Shown one piece after another: positions 39,097 to 47,512 of a stretch of DNA of 64,000 nucleotides (positions are counted from its first letter, which is position 1; each line of letters begins with the position of its first letter). Position numbers and translations under genes: made by a program. The DNA comes from JADGRF01 sp035274465 (GTDB lineage Bacteria; Myxococcota_A; Polyangia; Polyangiales; JAFGIB01), in the NCBI GenBank assembly GCA_035274465.1, contig DATEOF010000355.1:17591-81590 (forward strand), in the 5' to 3' direction. The notes under the pieces are model-generated. The model was not told the origin of the DNA. It was given only the letters and a program-made list of their open reading frames with translations, and made no database searches.

Positions 39097-39374
39097 ACCC
39101 CCCCTGCGGGCGCAAGCGTGCCCTGCAGGTCTGCTGCGAAGACGCAGCTACCGACCCACTCTGTTCATCGACGGGCACCCAGCCCGTGAAACGCCGTGGC
39201 AACTTGCCATTGTGTGGGCGGATGCGCCAGTGGCTTTGGAAACATTTAGGCTACAGGGTGCGCGAACGGCGCTCTAATTAGCGGCCCTGGTGCTCCAAGG
39301 GGAACCTGCGTTAGGTTGTGTCGCTGCAGATTGCAATGCTGTTAGGGTTTGCCCTCAGCGCTATAGTGGCGCGC

Positions 39375-39854
39375 GTGAACCGCTTCACAGCAGCTCTCCA
39401 ACCGGTGCCGCACGGCGGGATGTTCGTGATCGTGCCGAGCAAGGTCGCTGCGAAGGCAGGGCTCGCGCACGCCGCGCGGGTGCGCGGCACCGTGAACGGC
39501 GTTGCGTACCGAAGCTCGCTGATGAAGTACAGCGGCGTGTTTCACCTGGGCGTCCACAAGGCCGTGCTGCAAGAAGCCGGCGTCGGGGATGGCGACTCGG
39601 TCAAGCTCACGATCGAGCTCGACGACGAACCGTTACCGACCGACGAAGTGCCTGAAGATCTCGCGACTGCCCTCGCGAAGAATGCAAAAGCGTCGGCCTC
39701 GTGGGCCCAGCTCGCGCCGTCCGCGCGGCGCGGGTACGTGAAGAGTGTGCTCGAGGCCAAGCAGGCGGAGACACGCGCGCGGCGCATCACGAAGATCGTC
39801 ACCACGCTGCGCGCAGGTGTCCCTCCACGCCGGACGTGGACACCGAAACAGTGA
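39375..39854 (+). CDS. DUF1905/YdeI-OmpD-associated family protein
   Basis: About 159 residues from the GTG at 39375 (start of VNRFTAALQPVPHGGMFVIV); the frame is open to 39318 but that stretch is not family-like. The N-terminal DUF1905 half has FVIVPSKVAAKAG, GTVNGVAYRSSLMKYSGVFH, LGVHKAVLQEAGVGDGDSV. The C-terminal YdeI-like half has WAQLAPSARRGYVKSVLEAK and ARRITKIVTTL. Reaction unknown. TATAGT sits 7 nt before the GTG, so a near-leaderless transcript is possible. Confidence 0.88.
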   Translation: MNRFTAALQPVPHGGMFVIVPSKVAAKAGLAHAARVRGTVNGVAYRSSLMKYSGVFHLGVHKAVLQEAGVGDGDSVKLTIELDDEPLPTDEVPEDLATALAKNAKASASWAQLAPSARRGYVKSVLEAKQAETRARRITKIVTTLRAGVPPRRTWTPKQ

Positions 39855-39856
39855 GA

Positions 39857-40311
39857 TCAGCGCATGCGCCTGAAGCACTCACGCAGCTCACGCACGAAGA
39901 CTTCGGGTCGCTCGAGCAGGTGAGTCTACCAGGCCGTAGCCGACGGTTTGCGGGCGCGTGCTCTGCTGTTTGGAGTACCGCGAGTCCCAGCGGTCGTAGT
40001 GCGCCATGGCGTCCAGCGCGCTCTTCTCGGTCGCGGTGAGCTCGTTCAAGGTGTTTCGATCGGGGCCCACGGTCGGCATGGTCACGTGGATGCGCAGTGA
40101 TCCGGCTCGAGCGCACCGATCGCCGTGGTCACGACCGCGCCCCAATCGCCACCCTGGGCGAAGAAGCTCGCGTGTATGCGAGCGGAACGCCCTGCGACCA
40201 ATCGTCCACGCACTCGCGCTCGGGCCAACGCGTGGAGCGCAGCCTGCGCCTCAGGTCCTCGAGATCTGCGTCCGTGGCGTGGATCCGAAAGGGTTCGATG
40301 CTCTCGCTCAT
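39857..40311 (-). pseudogene. Decayed epoxide hydrolase (four fragments, at least two frame changes)
   Basis: Pieces in order on the minus strand: the N-terminal EHN domain (40311 downward, IEPFRIHATDADLEDLRRRL, WPERECVDDWSQGVPLAY); after a deletion and frame change, FAQGGDWGAVVTTAIGALEP (about 40165-40105, the nucleophile-elbow GGDWG of this enzyme class); then, in another frame, IHVTMPTVGPDRNTLNEL and AMAHYDRWDSRYSKQQ (to about 39925); finally LLERPEVFVRELRECFRRMR with a stop at 39857. Large internal sections are absent and the frames do not join, so no functional enzyme can be made. Confidence 0.85.
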
Positions 40312-40332
40312 CGCCGGAGCAAACCACGACAG

Positions 40333-40959
40333 TCAGGCCTTGGACCAGCGCAATTCGTACTGCGCGCCGTCTCGCGTCCGGTCGAAGCTCATCGAGACCT
40401 CTCGTCGGCCTGACAGTTGCGCGATGGTTTGCATGCCGATGCCGAACACGCGCACCTGACGCTCGGGCACACCGGGCCAACCCGTAAGCCCCAGCTCGGC
40501 GATTCCGAGCTCACGCATGCCGGCGGTGAGGACTCCGGTGTTGCGCCCGCGCGAGTACATCGCCGGTGCGCGCTTCATCATCGCTTCGTCCGTCGTCAGA
40601 CGCACGAGCATGCGCCAGGCCGTGGTGAAGGTACGTTTGACTGCGCGGCGCGTGATCTCGTCGACCATGGCTTCGGTCTCGCGGCCGGCCAGCCGTGCAA
40701 CCGCCTCGAACAGCGCGGCGCTGGTGGTCACCGGAATCCACGACAACGCCGTCACCGTCTCGATCTCGGCGCGCTGTTCGGCGGGGAGCTGCGCGCGCGC
40801 TGCGTTCAGCACGTCCAGGCCGACCAACAGCTCGAGCTCGCGCAGTCCGTCCAGGATCGCAATCCCCGCACTGCACGGCACCTGCGGAGTGCCCGGTGCA
40901 TAGACGGCCCCTGAGCTCGACACGAGATCGATCGTGCAACTGTTCGGCGCGAGCGCCAA
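40333..40959 (-). CDS. Hypothetical protein, possibly DUF2378-like (myxobacterial)
   Basis: 208 residues, no signal peptide or membrane segment. Helical N-terminal half (LRELELLVGLDVLNAARAQL, PAEQRAEIETVTALSW) and a C-terminal half with WRMLVRLTTDEAMMKRAPAM, YSRGRNTG and a final strand VSMSFDRTRDGAQYELRW. The plan of a helical bundle followed by a short alpha/beta part resembles the DUF2378 family that is expanded in Myxococcota, but I cannot confirm this. Stands 21 nt upstream of the epoxide-hydrolase relic on the same strand. Confidence 0.55.
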   Translation of the reverse strand: MALAPNSCTIDLVSSSGAVYAPGTPQVPCSAGIAILDGLRELELLVGLDVLNAARAQLPAEQRAEIETVTALSWIPVTTSAALFEAVARLAGRETEAMVDEITRRAVKRTFTTAWRMLVRLTTDEAMMKRAPAMYSRGRNTGVLTAGMRELGIAELGLTGWPGVPERQVRVFGIGMQTIAQLSGRREVSMSFDRTRDGAQYELRWSKA

Positions 40960-41005
40960 CTGCGAAAGCGTGTAGCAGCGGTGGCGACGCTGTGTGCGCC
41001 GGGAG

Positions 41006-41473
41006 CTACGGAATCCACCCGGGCAAGGACGCTGCCTGCTTCACCCACTTCGCCAGCTGTGCCTCGTCGAGCTCGCCCTCGCGGATGTCGAGGTAGCGCA
41101 CCTCCGGGTGCTTGCTCGTGCCGGGTGGGGTTGGTTTGAGTGATGTGCCGCGGAAGAACGTCAGCTTCATGTATTGCGCGAAGGCGTGAAAGCTGAGGAA
41201 CCAACCCTGGTCTTCGATGCCGTAGAACGGCGAGTTCCACTTCACGGCTTTACGCACGCCGGGCACGCTCCGCACGACGAGTGCGTCGATCTTGCGCCCG
41301 AGCTCGCGCTTCCAGCCCGGCAGCGCGGCCACGTACGCCTGCACCGGGGCGTCGCCTTCGCCCTTCGCGATCTGCGGATTGCCCCCGGACAGGAGCTTCA
41401 CCGGTTTCTTGGTGCCGGCCTTGCTGCTGCTGGCCTTCCTGATCGACTTGCGCGGCTTGCTCGTGCGAGGCAT
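41006..41473 (-). CDS. DUF1801 domain protein
   Basis: 155 residues from the ATG at 41473. A Lys/Ser-rich N-terminus (about 1-30) precedes the DUF1801 fold: VQAYVAALPGWKRELGRKID, VRKAVKWNSPFYGIEDQGWF, FAQYMKLTFFRGTSLKP, EVRYLDIREGELDEAQLAKW. The basic tail could contact nucleic acid, which is speculative. The family has an iron-chaperone/frataxin-like fold in some members; function here unknown. Confidence 0.9.
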   Translation of the reverse strand: MPRTSKPRKSIRKASSSKAGTKKPVKLLSGGNPQIAKGEGDAPVQAYVAALPGWKRELGRKIDALVVRSVPGVRKAVKWNSPFYGIEDQGWFLSFHAFAQYMKLTFFRGTSLKPTPPGTSKHPEVRYLDIREGELDEAQLAKWVKQAASLPGWIP

Positions 41474-41557
41474 CGACCTGCGATAACCCAGGTGCGGAGC
41501 GGCGTCTAGCTCCGGAGACGTGACGCGGAAGGGTTCTTGCTGTACTGGTGAGAGATC

Positions 41558-41875
41558 ATGTCTGTTCCGTACCTCGAGACCGAACCGTCGCGCGCAGCCG
41601 TCGACGGCACGCAAGGGCCCGTGGTGGTCGAGTTCGGTGCGCCCTGGTGTGGCATCTGCGCCGCGGCGCAGCCCGCCATCAGCGAAGCGTTGAGTCAGTA
41701 CCCCCAGGTGCAGCATATCAAGGTCGCCGACGGCAGCGCTCGACCGCTGGGTCGGACCTTCGGAATCAAGCTCTGGCCGACGCTGATCGCACTGCGCGAC
41801 GGCAATGAGTTCGGACGCTTGGTGCGACCGACGAGTTCCGAAGCCATCGCCAGCCTGCTCGCGATGATCGCATGA
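41558..41875 (+). CDS. Thioredoxin-family protein
   Basis: 105 residues, a thioredoxin fold without signal peptide (cytosolic). The active site reads FGAPWCGICAAAQPA (WCGIC instead of WCGPC), and the cis-Pro motif is LWPTLIAL. The change of Pro to Ile in the CxxC should alter redox potential. Convergent with the CopD-like gene. Confidence 0.92.
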   Translation: MSVPYLETEPSRAAVDGTQGPVVVEFGAPWCGICAAAQPAISEALSQYPQVQHIKVADGSARPLGRTFGIKLWPTLIALRDGNEFGRLVRPTSSEAIASLLAMIA

Positions 41876-41882
41876 CCGCACG

Positions 41883-42389
41883 TCAGCCGGGCAGACCGCG
41901 GACCAACATCACGCCGATTGCGACCAGAACCAGCGCGAGGAGGACGTTCGCGCGGCCGGCATACGAGGCGCGGCGCCGCAAGGCTTGAGCTTCGATCGAC
42001 TGCGGGTCACGCGCGATGGCGACCGTGGCTCGGGGCCCGAGCACGAAGTCGTGCACGGAGCTCAGCAGCAACACCGCCGCAAACACGCCGAGCTTCCAGA
42101 GCACGAGCGTTCCGAACGGCGATCCCAACCAGGCGCTCTGCACGAAGCTCGCCGGCCGAACGCCGCGCACCCAGAGGTTGAAGCTGCCAGTCACCAGCAC
42201 GATAGCAAAACACACCCAACCGACGTTGCGAAACCGTGCCCCGGTCTCGCGCAGGAACACGGCCCCTTGCGCGCGGCCGCCCTCGCGCAGCCAGGGCACG
42301 ACGACCAACACCAGAAACGTCATGCCACCGATCCACACCGTGGCCGCGAGGATGTGCAGCCACACCGAGATCAGGTAGAGGGTGTTCAT
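41883..42389 (-). CDS. CopD-like four-helix membrane protein
   Basis: 168 residues with four hydrophobic helices (LYLISVWLHILAATVWIGGM, VGWVCFAIVLVTGSFNLWV, FGTLVLWKLGVFAAVLLLSS, ANVLLALVLVAIGVMLV). His in the first helix (WLHILAATVWIGG) and a conserved His in the third/fourth region (SSVHDFVLGP) match CopD/DUF4149-type proteins linked to copper or heme handling. The start overlaps the stop of the methyltransferase gene upstream (ATGA), so the two are coupled. Confidence 0.82.
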   Translation of the reverse strand: MNTLYLISVWLHILAATVWIGGMTFLVLVVVPWLREGGRAQGAVFLRETGARFRNVGWVCFAIVLVTGSFNLWVRGVRPASFVQSAWLGSPFGTLVLWKLGVFAAVLLLSSVHDFVLGPRATVAIARDPQSIEAQALRRRASYAGRANVLLALVLVAIGVMLVRGLPG

Positions 42390-43285
42390 CGCCGGCCCGC
42401 GAAGTCGAGTTGGTGCGCGATGTAGACTAGCTCACCTCGGCTCAACTGTGATCGGCGCGTGGCCAGCCACTGCCGCAGCGACTCCTGATCCACCTCGGTC
42501 CGCCAGTTCAGCTCGGCATCGATCGTGTGCAAGATGCTTTCGATGAACGCGCGCTCGTGCGCCGGATACGCGCCTCCGATCGCGTGGACCACCCAGTCCG
42601 AGCTACCCGCGCCGAGGATGCTCGCGCCGGCTGCCGCCAGGTGCTGGAAGAGGTGCCTGCCGGTTCGACTCTCGCCCGCGCGTCGGCCCTTGCGAACGCG
42701 CTCGTCCATGCTGTGGTGGTAGACGCCGATCAGCGCCTCGTCGGCAGCGTGCTCGGGTTGGAAGAGCGTCTCTCCATCGAAGTTGATCGAGAACCAGTAC
42801 AGTCCGTTCGGCACGAGCAGCTTTAGCAGCGCGGGCAGCGTGGCCGGCACATCCACGAGATCGAGGAACGCATTGGCGATCAACAGATCGACCGGCGCAC
42901 CGGCCGGGTCCCGAGCGAGAAAGTCCGCGATGTCCTCGCACACGCTCCGAACCGTGATGTCGACCGCAGGCGTGCCCCCGCTGATGCGCAGCACGCCCTG
43001 CGATTGCATTGCGCTGCGGCCCGTCTCGCCCGCCCAGCGCGCGAGCCAGCGGGGAGCTTCGTCGAGGCTCTCTCGATCGACGTCCAACAGCGTGTAGTCC
43101 GCGCCGCGCAAGACGTTCCAGTCGGCGAGTCGGGCGAGCATGGTGCCGACCCCGGCGCCGAGCTCGAGGACGCGCACACGTGGCGTCTGTGTCAGTTCCC
43201 GCTGCAGTACGTCGAGCACGTGGCGATTCAGTGCACGATCGTCGACCGACTTCTTGGCGATCAGGTACGACGCATACGATGTCAT
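42386..43285 (-). CDS. SAM-dependent methyltransferase
   Basis: 299 residues. Motif I VLELGAGVGTMLARL, acidic motif YTLLDVDRES, a post-I region with DLLIANAFLDLVD, and GLYWFSINFDGETLF. The longer C-terminal part (about 190-299) includes HSMDERVRKGRRAGESRTGR and probably forms the acceptor side. Acceptor unknown. Translationally coupled to the CopD-like gene. Confidence 0.85.
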   Translation of the reverse strand: MTSYASYLIAKKSVDDRALNRHVLDVLQRELTQTPRVRVLELGAGVGTMLARLADWNVLRGADYTLLDVDRESLDEAPRWLARWAGETGRSAMQSQGVLRISGGTPAVDITVRSVCEDIADFLARDPAGAPVDLLIANAFLDLVDVPATLPALLKLLVPNGLYWFSINFDGETLFQPEHAADEALIGVYHHSMDERVRKGRRAGESRTGRHLFQHLAAAGASILGAGSSDWVVHAIGGAYPAHERAFIESILHTIDAELNWRTEVDQESLRQWLATRRSQLSRGELVYIAHQLDFAGRR

Positions 43286-43321
43286 GCCGGCGAGTCTAGC
43301 GCGTCGAGAACGGAATGACGC

Positions 43322-44401
43322 CTACGGCTGTACCTCGGGGACGTGGTCGAGCAGGGCTGCGACCGGCGCTCGTTGCCTCGCGAGGTCCGCGAGCGCGATG
43401 TCGGCGACGATCCGCGCTCCCTTTTCCTGCAGGTGCGTGTTGTCCGAGTTGCCGTTGGGATAGTTGGGAGACTCGCCGGCCGCGAGGTTCAGAAACAGCT
43501 TCGTCGTCGCGGCCTGGCCGATGCCATCGAAGTACGCGTGCGTCAGCTGGGTCATGTCGACCAGCGTGAGCTTGCGCATCTGGGCGAGCTGCCGGACGGC
43601 TTCGGGGTAGTCGCCGTGGCTCTCGCTGAGCTTGCCCGACTTCCAGTTGTTGCGTTCGATCGAGCTGAGCAGGATCGGCGTGGCCCGGGCGGCGAGGGTG
43701 TCGTCGATGTACTTGCTCAAGTACTGTTGATAGCTCCCGAACGGTTCGGTGTAGCGCGCGCTGTCTTCGCGCTTCTCGTCGTTGTGACCGAACTGGATGA
43801 GCACGAAGTCGCCGGCGCGGAGCGCGGACTTGATCGGGGTCCAGGCGCCTTCGTCGTAGAAGCTCTTCCCGCTGCGGCCGGAGAGGGCCTTGTCTTGGAC
43901 CTTGGCGCAGGCGGGCTTGAAGTAATCCTGAAGCGGTTGCGCCCAGCCCATGCGCGGGTAGAGGTCTTTTTCATAGACCGAGGCAGTGGAGTCGCCGATC
44001 ACGTAGATGACGGGTGTCTTGGCGTCGGGTTGCGTGCGCTGACAGGACGCGGGCTCGGAGGACGGGGCCGGCGCACCAGCAGCCTCACTGACTGCACCTG
44101 CTGCACCACCCGCACCCGCGCTCGGCGGCGACGCGCTTGCGCCTGCGTTCATCGCAGGTGCTCCGGCGCTCGGCATGCCCGCTCCGCCTTGCCCGGCACT
44201 CGGTGCGCCCGCTCCGCCCTGCTCCGTGAACGTGCCGGCGCTGCCGCCGTCAGCTGCAGGCTCGATCAGCGGTGCACCGGCGCTTCCCGAGCTGGCGGGC
44301 GGAACCGCGCTCGTGTTCGCGATCGTCGCGGCGGTTGGAGGATCCGCGCAGGCAGCCAGAAACCCAAGGCAACACAGCACGCGCAGGTAGGTCGTTCGCA
44401 C
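43322..44401 (-). CDS. Rhamnogalacturonan-acetylesterase-like SGNH lipoprotein
   Basis: 359 residues. The signal peptide ends FLAAC (lipobox, Cys18). Residues about 20-120 are a Gly/Ala/Ser-rich linker. The catalytic domain has block I VIYVIGDSTASVYE (nucleophile Ser), block II around ALSGRSGKSFYDEG, block III IQFGHNDEK (oxyanion Asn) and a C-terminal DNTHLQEKGA with the Asp/His pair. This is the SGNH plan of rhamnogalacturonan acetylesterases, which remove acetyl groups from pectin side chains. It should act at the cell surface. One of several linker-bearing carbohydrate-active lipoproteins in the window. Confidence 0.88.
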   Translation of the reverse strand: MRTTYLRVLCCLGFLAACADPPTAATIANTSAVPPASSGSAGAPLIEPAADGGSAGTFTEQGGAGAPSAGQGGAGMPSAGAPAMNAGASASPPSAGAGGAAGAVSEAAGAPAPSSEPASCQRTQPDAKTPVIYVIGDSTASVYEKDLYPRMGWAQPLQDYFKPACAKVQDKALSGRSGKSFYDEGAWTPIKSALRAGDFVLIQFGHNDEKREDSARYTEPFGSYQQYLSKYIDDTLAARATPILLSSIERNNWKSGKLSESHGDYPEAVRQLAQMRKLTLVDMTQLTHAYFDGIGQAATTKLFLNLAAGESPNYPNGNSDNTHLQEKGARIVADIALADLARQRAPVAALLDHVPEVQP

Positions 44402-44512
44402 GAGAGGTGGGCCAGTTATCGGTCAGTTTCTGCGCTCCGCAAAGCGCCGGGGCCGGTCGGCGCAGTCATCGGCCTCCCAAGTGGCTGAAATGGCTGCCAA
44501 TTTTTGTTGGAC

Positions 44513-44542
44513 TTGACAGGTAAGGACTTCCTTACGTATTCT
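44513..44542 (+). promoter_or_regulatory. Promoter with operator-like palindrome in the spacer
   Basis: TTGACA (44513-44518) and TATTCT (44537-44542) are separated by 18 nt. The spacer holds a perfect inverted repeat, GTAAGGA / TCCTTAC with a 2-nt centre (44520-44535). It lies just upstream of the second ArsR gene, so a repressor bound there would block RNA polymerase. Confidence 0.65.
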
Positions 44543-44549
44543 TGGACCC

Positions 44550-44876
44550 ATGATGATTCAGAGCGAGCCCGGAGTGTTCGGAGCGATCAGCCACCCGGCG
44601 CGCCGGCGCATCCTCGACCTGATCGCCGACGCCGATTCGCCCGTGAACGCGATCGCCGCGAACTTCGACATGAGCCGCCCGGCCGTCTCGCAGCACCTGC
44701 GCATCCTGCTCGACGCCGGCCTCGTCACCGAGCAGCGGCACGGCCGGGAGCGGCGCTACCGACTCGCACCCGAGAAGCTCGGTCCCGTGCGCGACTGGCT
44801 GGCGCACTACGAGCGTTTCTGGGACGACAGCTTCGACCGCCTCAAGCGGCACCTCGAGCAAAGCGAAGACCGATGA
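44550..44876 (+). CDS. ArsR-family transcriptional regulator (second copy, SRPBCC-paired)
   Basis: 108 residues (ATG 44550 or 44553). FGAISHPARRRILDLIADAD, VNAIAANFDMSRPAVSQHL (recognition helix), RILLDAGLVTEQRHGRERRY, DWLAHYERFWDDSFDRLKRH. No metal-binding cysteines. First gene of a four-gene operon (ArsR, SRPBCC, DoxX-like, VOC). Its operator differs completely from that of the 34369 ArsR, so the two are separate circuits. Confidence 0.93.
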   Translation: MMIQSEPGVFGAISHPARRRILDLIADADSPVNAIAANFDMSRPAVSQHLRILLDAGLVTEQRHGRERRYRLAPEKLGPVRDWLAHYERFWDDSFDRLKRHLEQSEDR

Positions 44877-45301
44877 CCAACACGATCCGAAGAGAGCTGA
44901 AGTTCCCTCAGTCGCCCGAGAAGGTGTGGGGCGCGCTCACCAACAGCGAGACGCTCGCCGAGTGGATGTACCCGAACGACTTCGAACCGCGCGTCGGACA
45001 TCACTTCACGTTCCGCGTCCCGCCCAAGGCACAACGCTTGCCCGAGGGCCTGATCGTGCGGTGCGAAGTGCTCAAGTGCGTGCCGGCGAGCGAGCTCGTC
45101 TTCAGCTGGATCGTCGGCGAGGTGAACGAGCTGAACACGCGCGTCAGCTACCGACTCGAAGCCGATGGCACCGGCACGCGCGTGCTCTTCGAGCACTCGG
45201 GCTTCGAGCAGAACCAGGCATTCAAGGGTGCCGAATACGGTTGGAAGATGATGCACGGCAAGCTGGCGAGCGTGCTCGACCCGGCTGCCCAGCAAACGTG
45301 A
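44873..45301 (+). CDS. SRPBCC/AHSA1 family protein
   Basis: 142 residues. The ATG overlaps the ArsR stop (ATGA). START-like fold: KFPQSPEKVWGALTNSETLA, EWMYPNDFEPRVGHHFTF, CEVLKCVPASELVFSWIVG, GTGTRVLFEHSGFEQNQAFK, GAEYGWKMMHGKLASVL. It probably binds a small hydrophobic ligand. Coupled to its regulator, as in the first ArsR module. Confidence 0.92.
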   Translation: MTNTIRRELKFPQSPEKVWGALTNSETLAEWMYPNDFEPRVGHHFTFRVPPKAQRLPEGLIVRCEVLKCVPASELVFSWIVGEVNELNTRVSYRLEADGTGTRVLFEHSGFEQNQAFKGAEYGWKMMHGKLASVLDPAAQQT

Positions 45302-45316
45302 GAGATGGAGGCAAAC

Positions 45317-45691
45317 ATGAATATCGCATTGTGGATCGTTCAAGCCGCGCTTGCGTTGCTCTACCTTTCCGGTGGGGCATACAAGACGTTCGCGTTCGCC
45401 GAGTTGGCGAACCAGATGACCGCGCTCCCGCTCGCCGGCTGGCGCACGCTGGGCGTGATCGAGATGTTGGGCGGAGTACTGCTGATCATTCCAGCGGCGA
45501 CGAAGTGGATGCCGCTGCTGACGCCGATCGCCGCCACGGTGCTCGCGCTCGAGACGCTGGGCCTGGTCGCGGTGTACGCGCAGTACTCGCTCCATGTGGC
45601 TGCCACCAACCCGCTGGTCTGGGCCGTCGTGATGGGCGCGCTCGTGGCCTTCGTGGCCTACGGCCGATACTCGCTCGCGCCATCGGTGTGA
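45317..45691 (+). CDS. DoxX-like membrane protein
   Basis: About 124 residues from the ATG at 45317, which is preceded by GGAGGCAAAC; an ATG four codons upstream overlaps that site and is less likely. Four hydrophobic helices with LYLSGGAYKTFAF, LGVIEMLGGVLLIIPA, WMPLLTPIAATVLALETLGL, VWAVVMGALVAFVAYGRY, matching the DoxX-like family, often linked to oxidative-stress or quinone functions. Part of the ArsR operon. Confidence 0.88.
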   Translation: MNIALWIVQAALALLYLSGGAYKTFAFAELANQMTALPLAGWRTLGVIEMLGGVLLIIPAATKWMPLLTPIAATVLALETLGLVAVYAQYSLHVAATNPLVWAVVMGALVAFVAYGRYSLAPSV

Positions 45692-45708
45692 CGGAACAGG
45701 AGGACGAC

Positions 45709-46101
45709 ATGAAGATCAAGCTGACGAACGTGTACGTGGACGATCAGGACAAGGCGCTGCGCTTCTACACCGAGGTGCTCGGCTTCACCAAGAAGGCAGA
45801 CTTCACCAAGGGGCCATATCGCTGGCTGACGGTCGGTTCAGCCGAAGAGCCGGAGGGCACCGAGCTGCAGCTCTCGCTCAACAACAACCCGGCGGCCAGG
45901 ACCTATCAGCAGGCGATCTTCGAGCAGGGCCAGCCGGCAGCGATGTTCTACACCGACGATATCAAGGCCGACTACGAGCGCTCCAAGGCTCGCGGCGCCG
46001 ACTTCACCATGCCGCCGACCGAGGTGACCGGGTCGACGATCGCCATGCTCAAGGACGGCTGCGGGAACATCATCCAGCTCGTGCAGCTCGTGCGGCGCTG
46101 A
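45709..46101 (+). CDS. VOC family protein
   Basis: 130 residues with GGAGG 8 nt before the ATG. Glyoxalase-type fold: NVYVDDQDKALRFYTEVLGF, YRWLTVGSAEEPEGTEL, AAMFYTDDIKADYERSKARG, STIAMLKDGCGNIIQLVQ. Last gene of the ArsR-SRPBCC-DoxX-VOC operon; substrate unknown. Confidence 0.92.
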   Translation: MKIKLTNVYVDDQDKALRFYTEVLGFTKKADFTKGPYRWLTVGSAEEPEGTELQLSLNNNPAARTYQQAIFEQGQPAAMFYTDDIKADYERSKARGADFTMPPTEVTGSTIAMLKDGCGNIIQLVQLVRR

Positions 46102-46246
46102 ACGCTCAGTTGTTAGTCCAGCCAACTGTCACCACTTCGGTGTAGCTGACAATTGTGCGCGGAGCCGGCATTTCTTCGTGCCCCGAACTTGCCGGCACCG
46201 CTCCACTCTCCGGTGACTCGCTGACCGCGGGTGCCTGGAGAACCAA

Positions 46247-47512
46247 ATGCCTGAGTCGATCCTCGTGCGCATCGGAGGCTGCCTCGGGTGCGTGTTTCTG
46301 CTGGCTCACTGCGAGCATGAAGGCCCGAAGGCGTCATGCGTGGATGCGAACAACTGTGGTGCGATCCTCGGCGGCGGCGGATCGAGCGGAATGCCCGGCA
46401 GCTCGGCGACAGCAGGCGTGCCGGCCGTGACTGCAGGGACCGCGGCGACTGCCGGCGCGATGGCGAGTGCCGGAACGCGCGCGGTGACGGCGGGGTCCAC
46501 GTCGCAGGCCGGGTCGATGGCGGCGGCAGGAGCGACCTCCAGTGCGGGCATGACGGCGAGCGCCGCCGGTGCATCCGGCAGCATCGCTCCCGCAGCCGGC
46601 ACGGCCGGAAGTGCAGGTGCCTCGGGCGGCGGCTCGGGGATGAGCGGCAGCATGGCGTCGGCGGGGATGTCCGCGACGGCGGGAATGCCGGCAGCTGATG
46701 GCGGCGCGGACCAGGGTGGCGTGGCCCTGGCCAAGCCGGGCGACTCGAAGACCGGCTCGCGACAGTACCTGAACCTCGGCGACTTTCGCTTGCTCGTCAA
46801 CAAGTGGGGCTCTGACGAGCTCAACTGCAACACCACGATGAAGGTGTTCGCCAACGCGGACAAGAGCATCGGTTGGAGCTTCGACCGCGGCGGTTGCGGC
46901 GGCAACAAGCAGAAGCCCGACTACCCGGAGATCGAGTTCGGCATCCATCCGTTCGGCGCAGGCAGTAACCTCGCGACGACGCCATCCTTCACGTCGACCA
47001 AGGTCTTGCCGCTGCAGATCAAGGACATCATGAGCGCGTCGGTGACCGTCGACGGCCTCAACGTCAGCATTCAAAAAGCCACGACGTGGAACGTGAACTT
47101 CGAGTTCTGGCTGAGCGAGAAGAACCCCGTCACGGAGGCCAATCCGGGCGTGTACGCCGAAGTGATCGCGTTTTGGGGCTGGCAGGACAGCTGGCCCTGC
47201 GACCAGAACGCCAGCGTGACCGCGGGCGACAAGAGCTACGGCCTGTGCCACCAGGACGACCACTGGGGCAGCGGTTGGCGCTACTACCAGTTTCGCGCGA
47301 ACGGCGGCCCCTTCAACACCTACTCGGGAAAGATCGACGTCAAAGCCTTCCTCGACTGGGTCGTGAACACGCGCGGCTTCTCCAAGGACCTGTGGGTGAC
47401 TCGGCTCGAGGTCGGCACCGAGCTCGACGACAACACGGGCGGCACCGTGAACCTCAAGAACATCACGTTCCAGGTCAACGGGGCGTCGAAGTCCCCGCAG
47501 TTCGCGCAGTAG
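46247..47512 (+). CDS. GH12-like endoglucanase/xyloglucanase lipoprotein
   Basis: 421 residues. The signal peptide ends VFLLAHC (lipobox-like), followed by a long Ala/Gly/Ser/Thr/Met linker to about residue 160. The C-terminal 260 residues fit GH12: YPEIEFGIHPFG holding the expected nucleophile Glu228, NVNFEFWLSEK, WGWQDSWPCD, GWRYYQFRANGG, and LWVTRLEVGTELDD with Glu392 in the GTE acid/base motif. The enzyme would cleave beta-1,4-glucan or xyloglucan at the cell surface. Its last 38 nt overlap the MBL gene on the other strand. Confidence 0.83.
   Translation: MPESILVRIGGCLGCVFLLAHCEHEGPKASCVDANNCGAILGGGGSSGMPGSSATAGVPAVTAGTAATAGAMASAGTRAVTAGSTSQAGSMAAAGATSSAGMTASAAGASGSIAPAAGTAGSAGASGGGSGMSGSMASAGMSATAGMPAADGGADQGGVALAKPGDSKTGSRQYLNLGDFRLLVNKWGSDELNCNTTMKVFANADKSIGWSFDRGGCGGNKQKPDYPEIEFGIHPFGAGSNLATTPSFTSTKVLPLQIKDIMSASVTVDGLNVSIQKATTWNVNFEFWLSEKNPVTEANPGVYAEVIAFWGWQDSWPCDQNASVTAGDKSYGLCHQDDHWGSGWRYYQFRANGGPFNTYSGKIDVKAFLDWVVNTRGFSKDLWVTRLEVGTELDDNTGGTVNLKNITFQVNGASKSPQFAQ

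Noticed and set aside
46110..46165. Imperfect inverted repeat CAACTGTC/GACAATTG before the GH12 gene
   Set aside because: One mismatch in eight and a long gap; too weak to call an operator.
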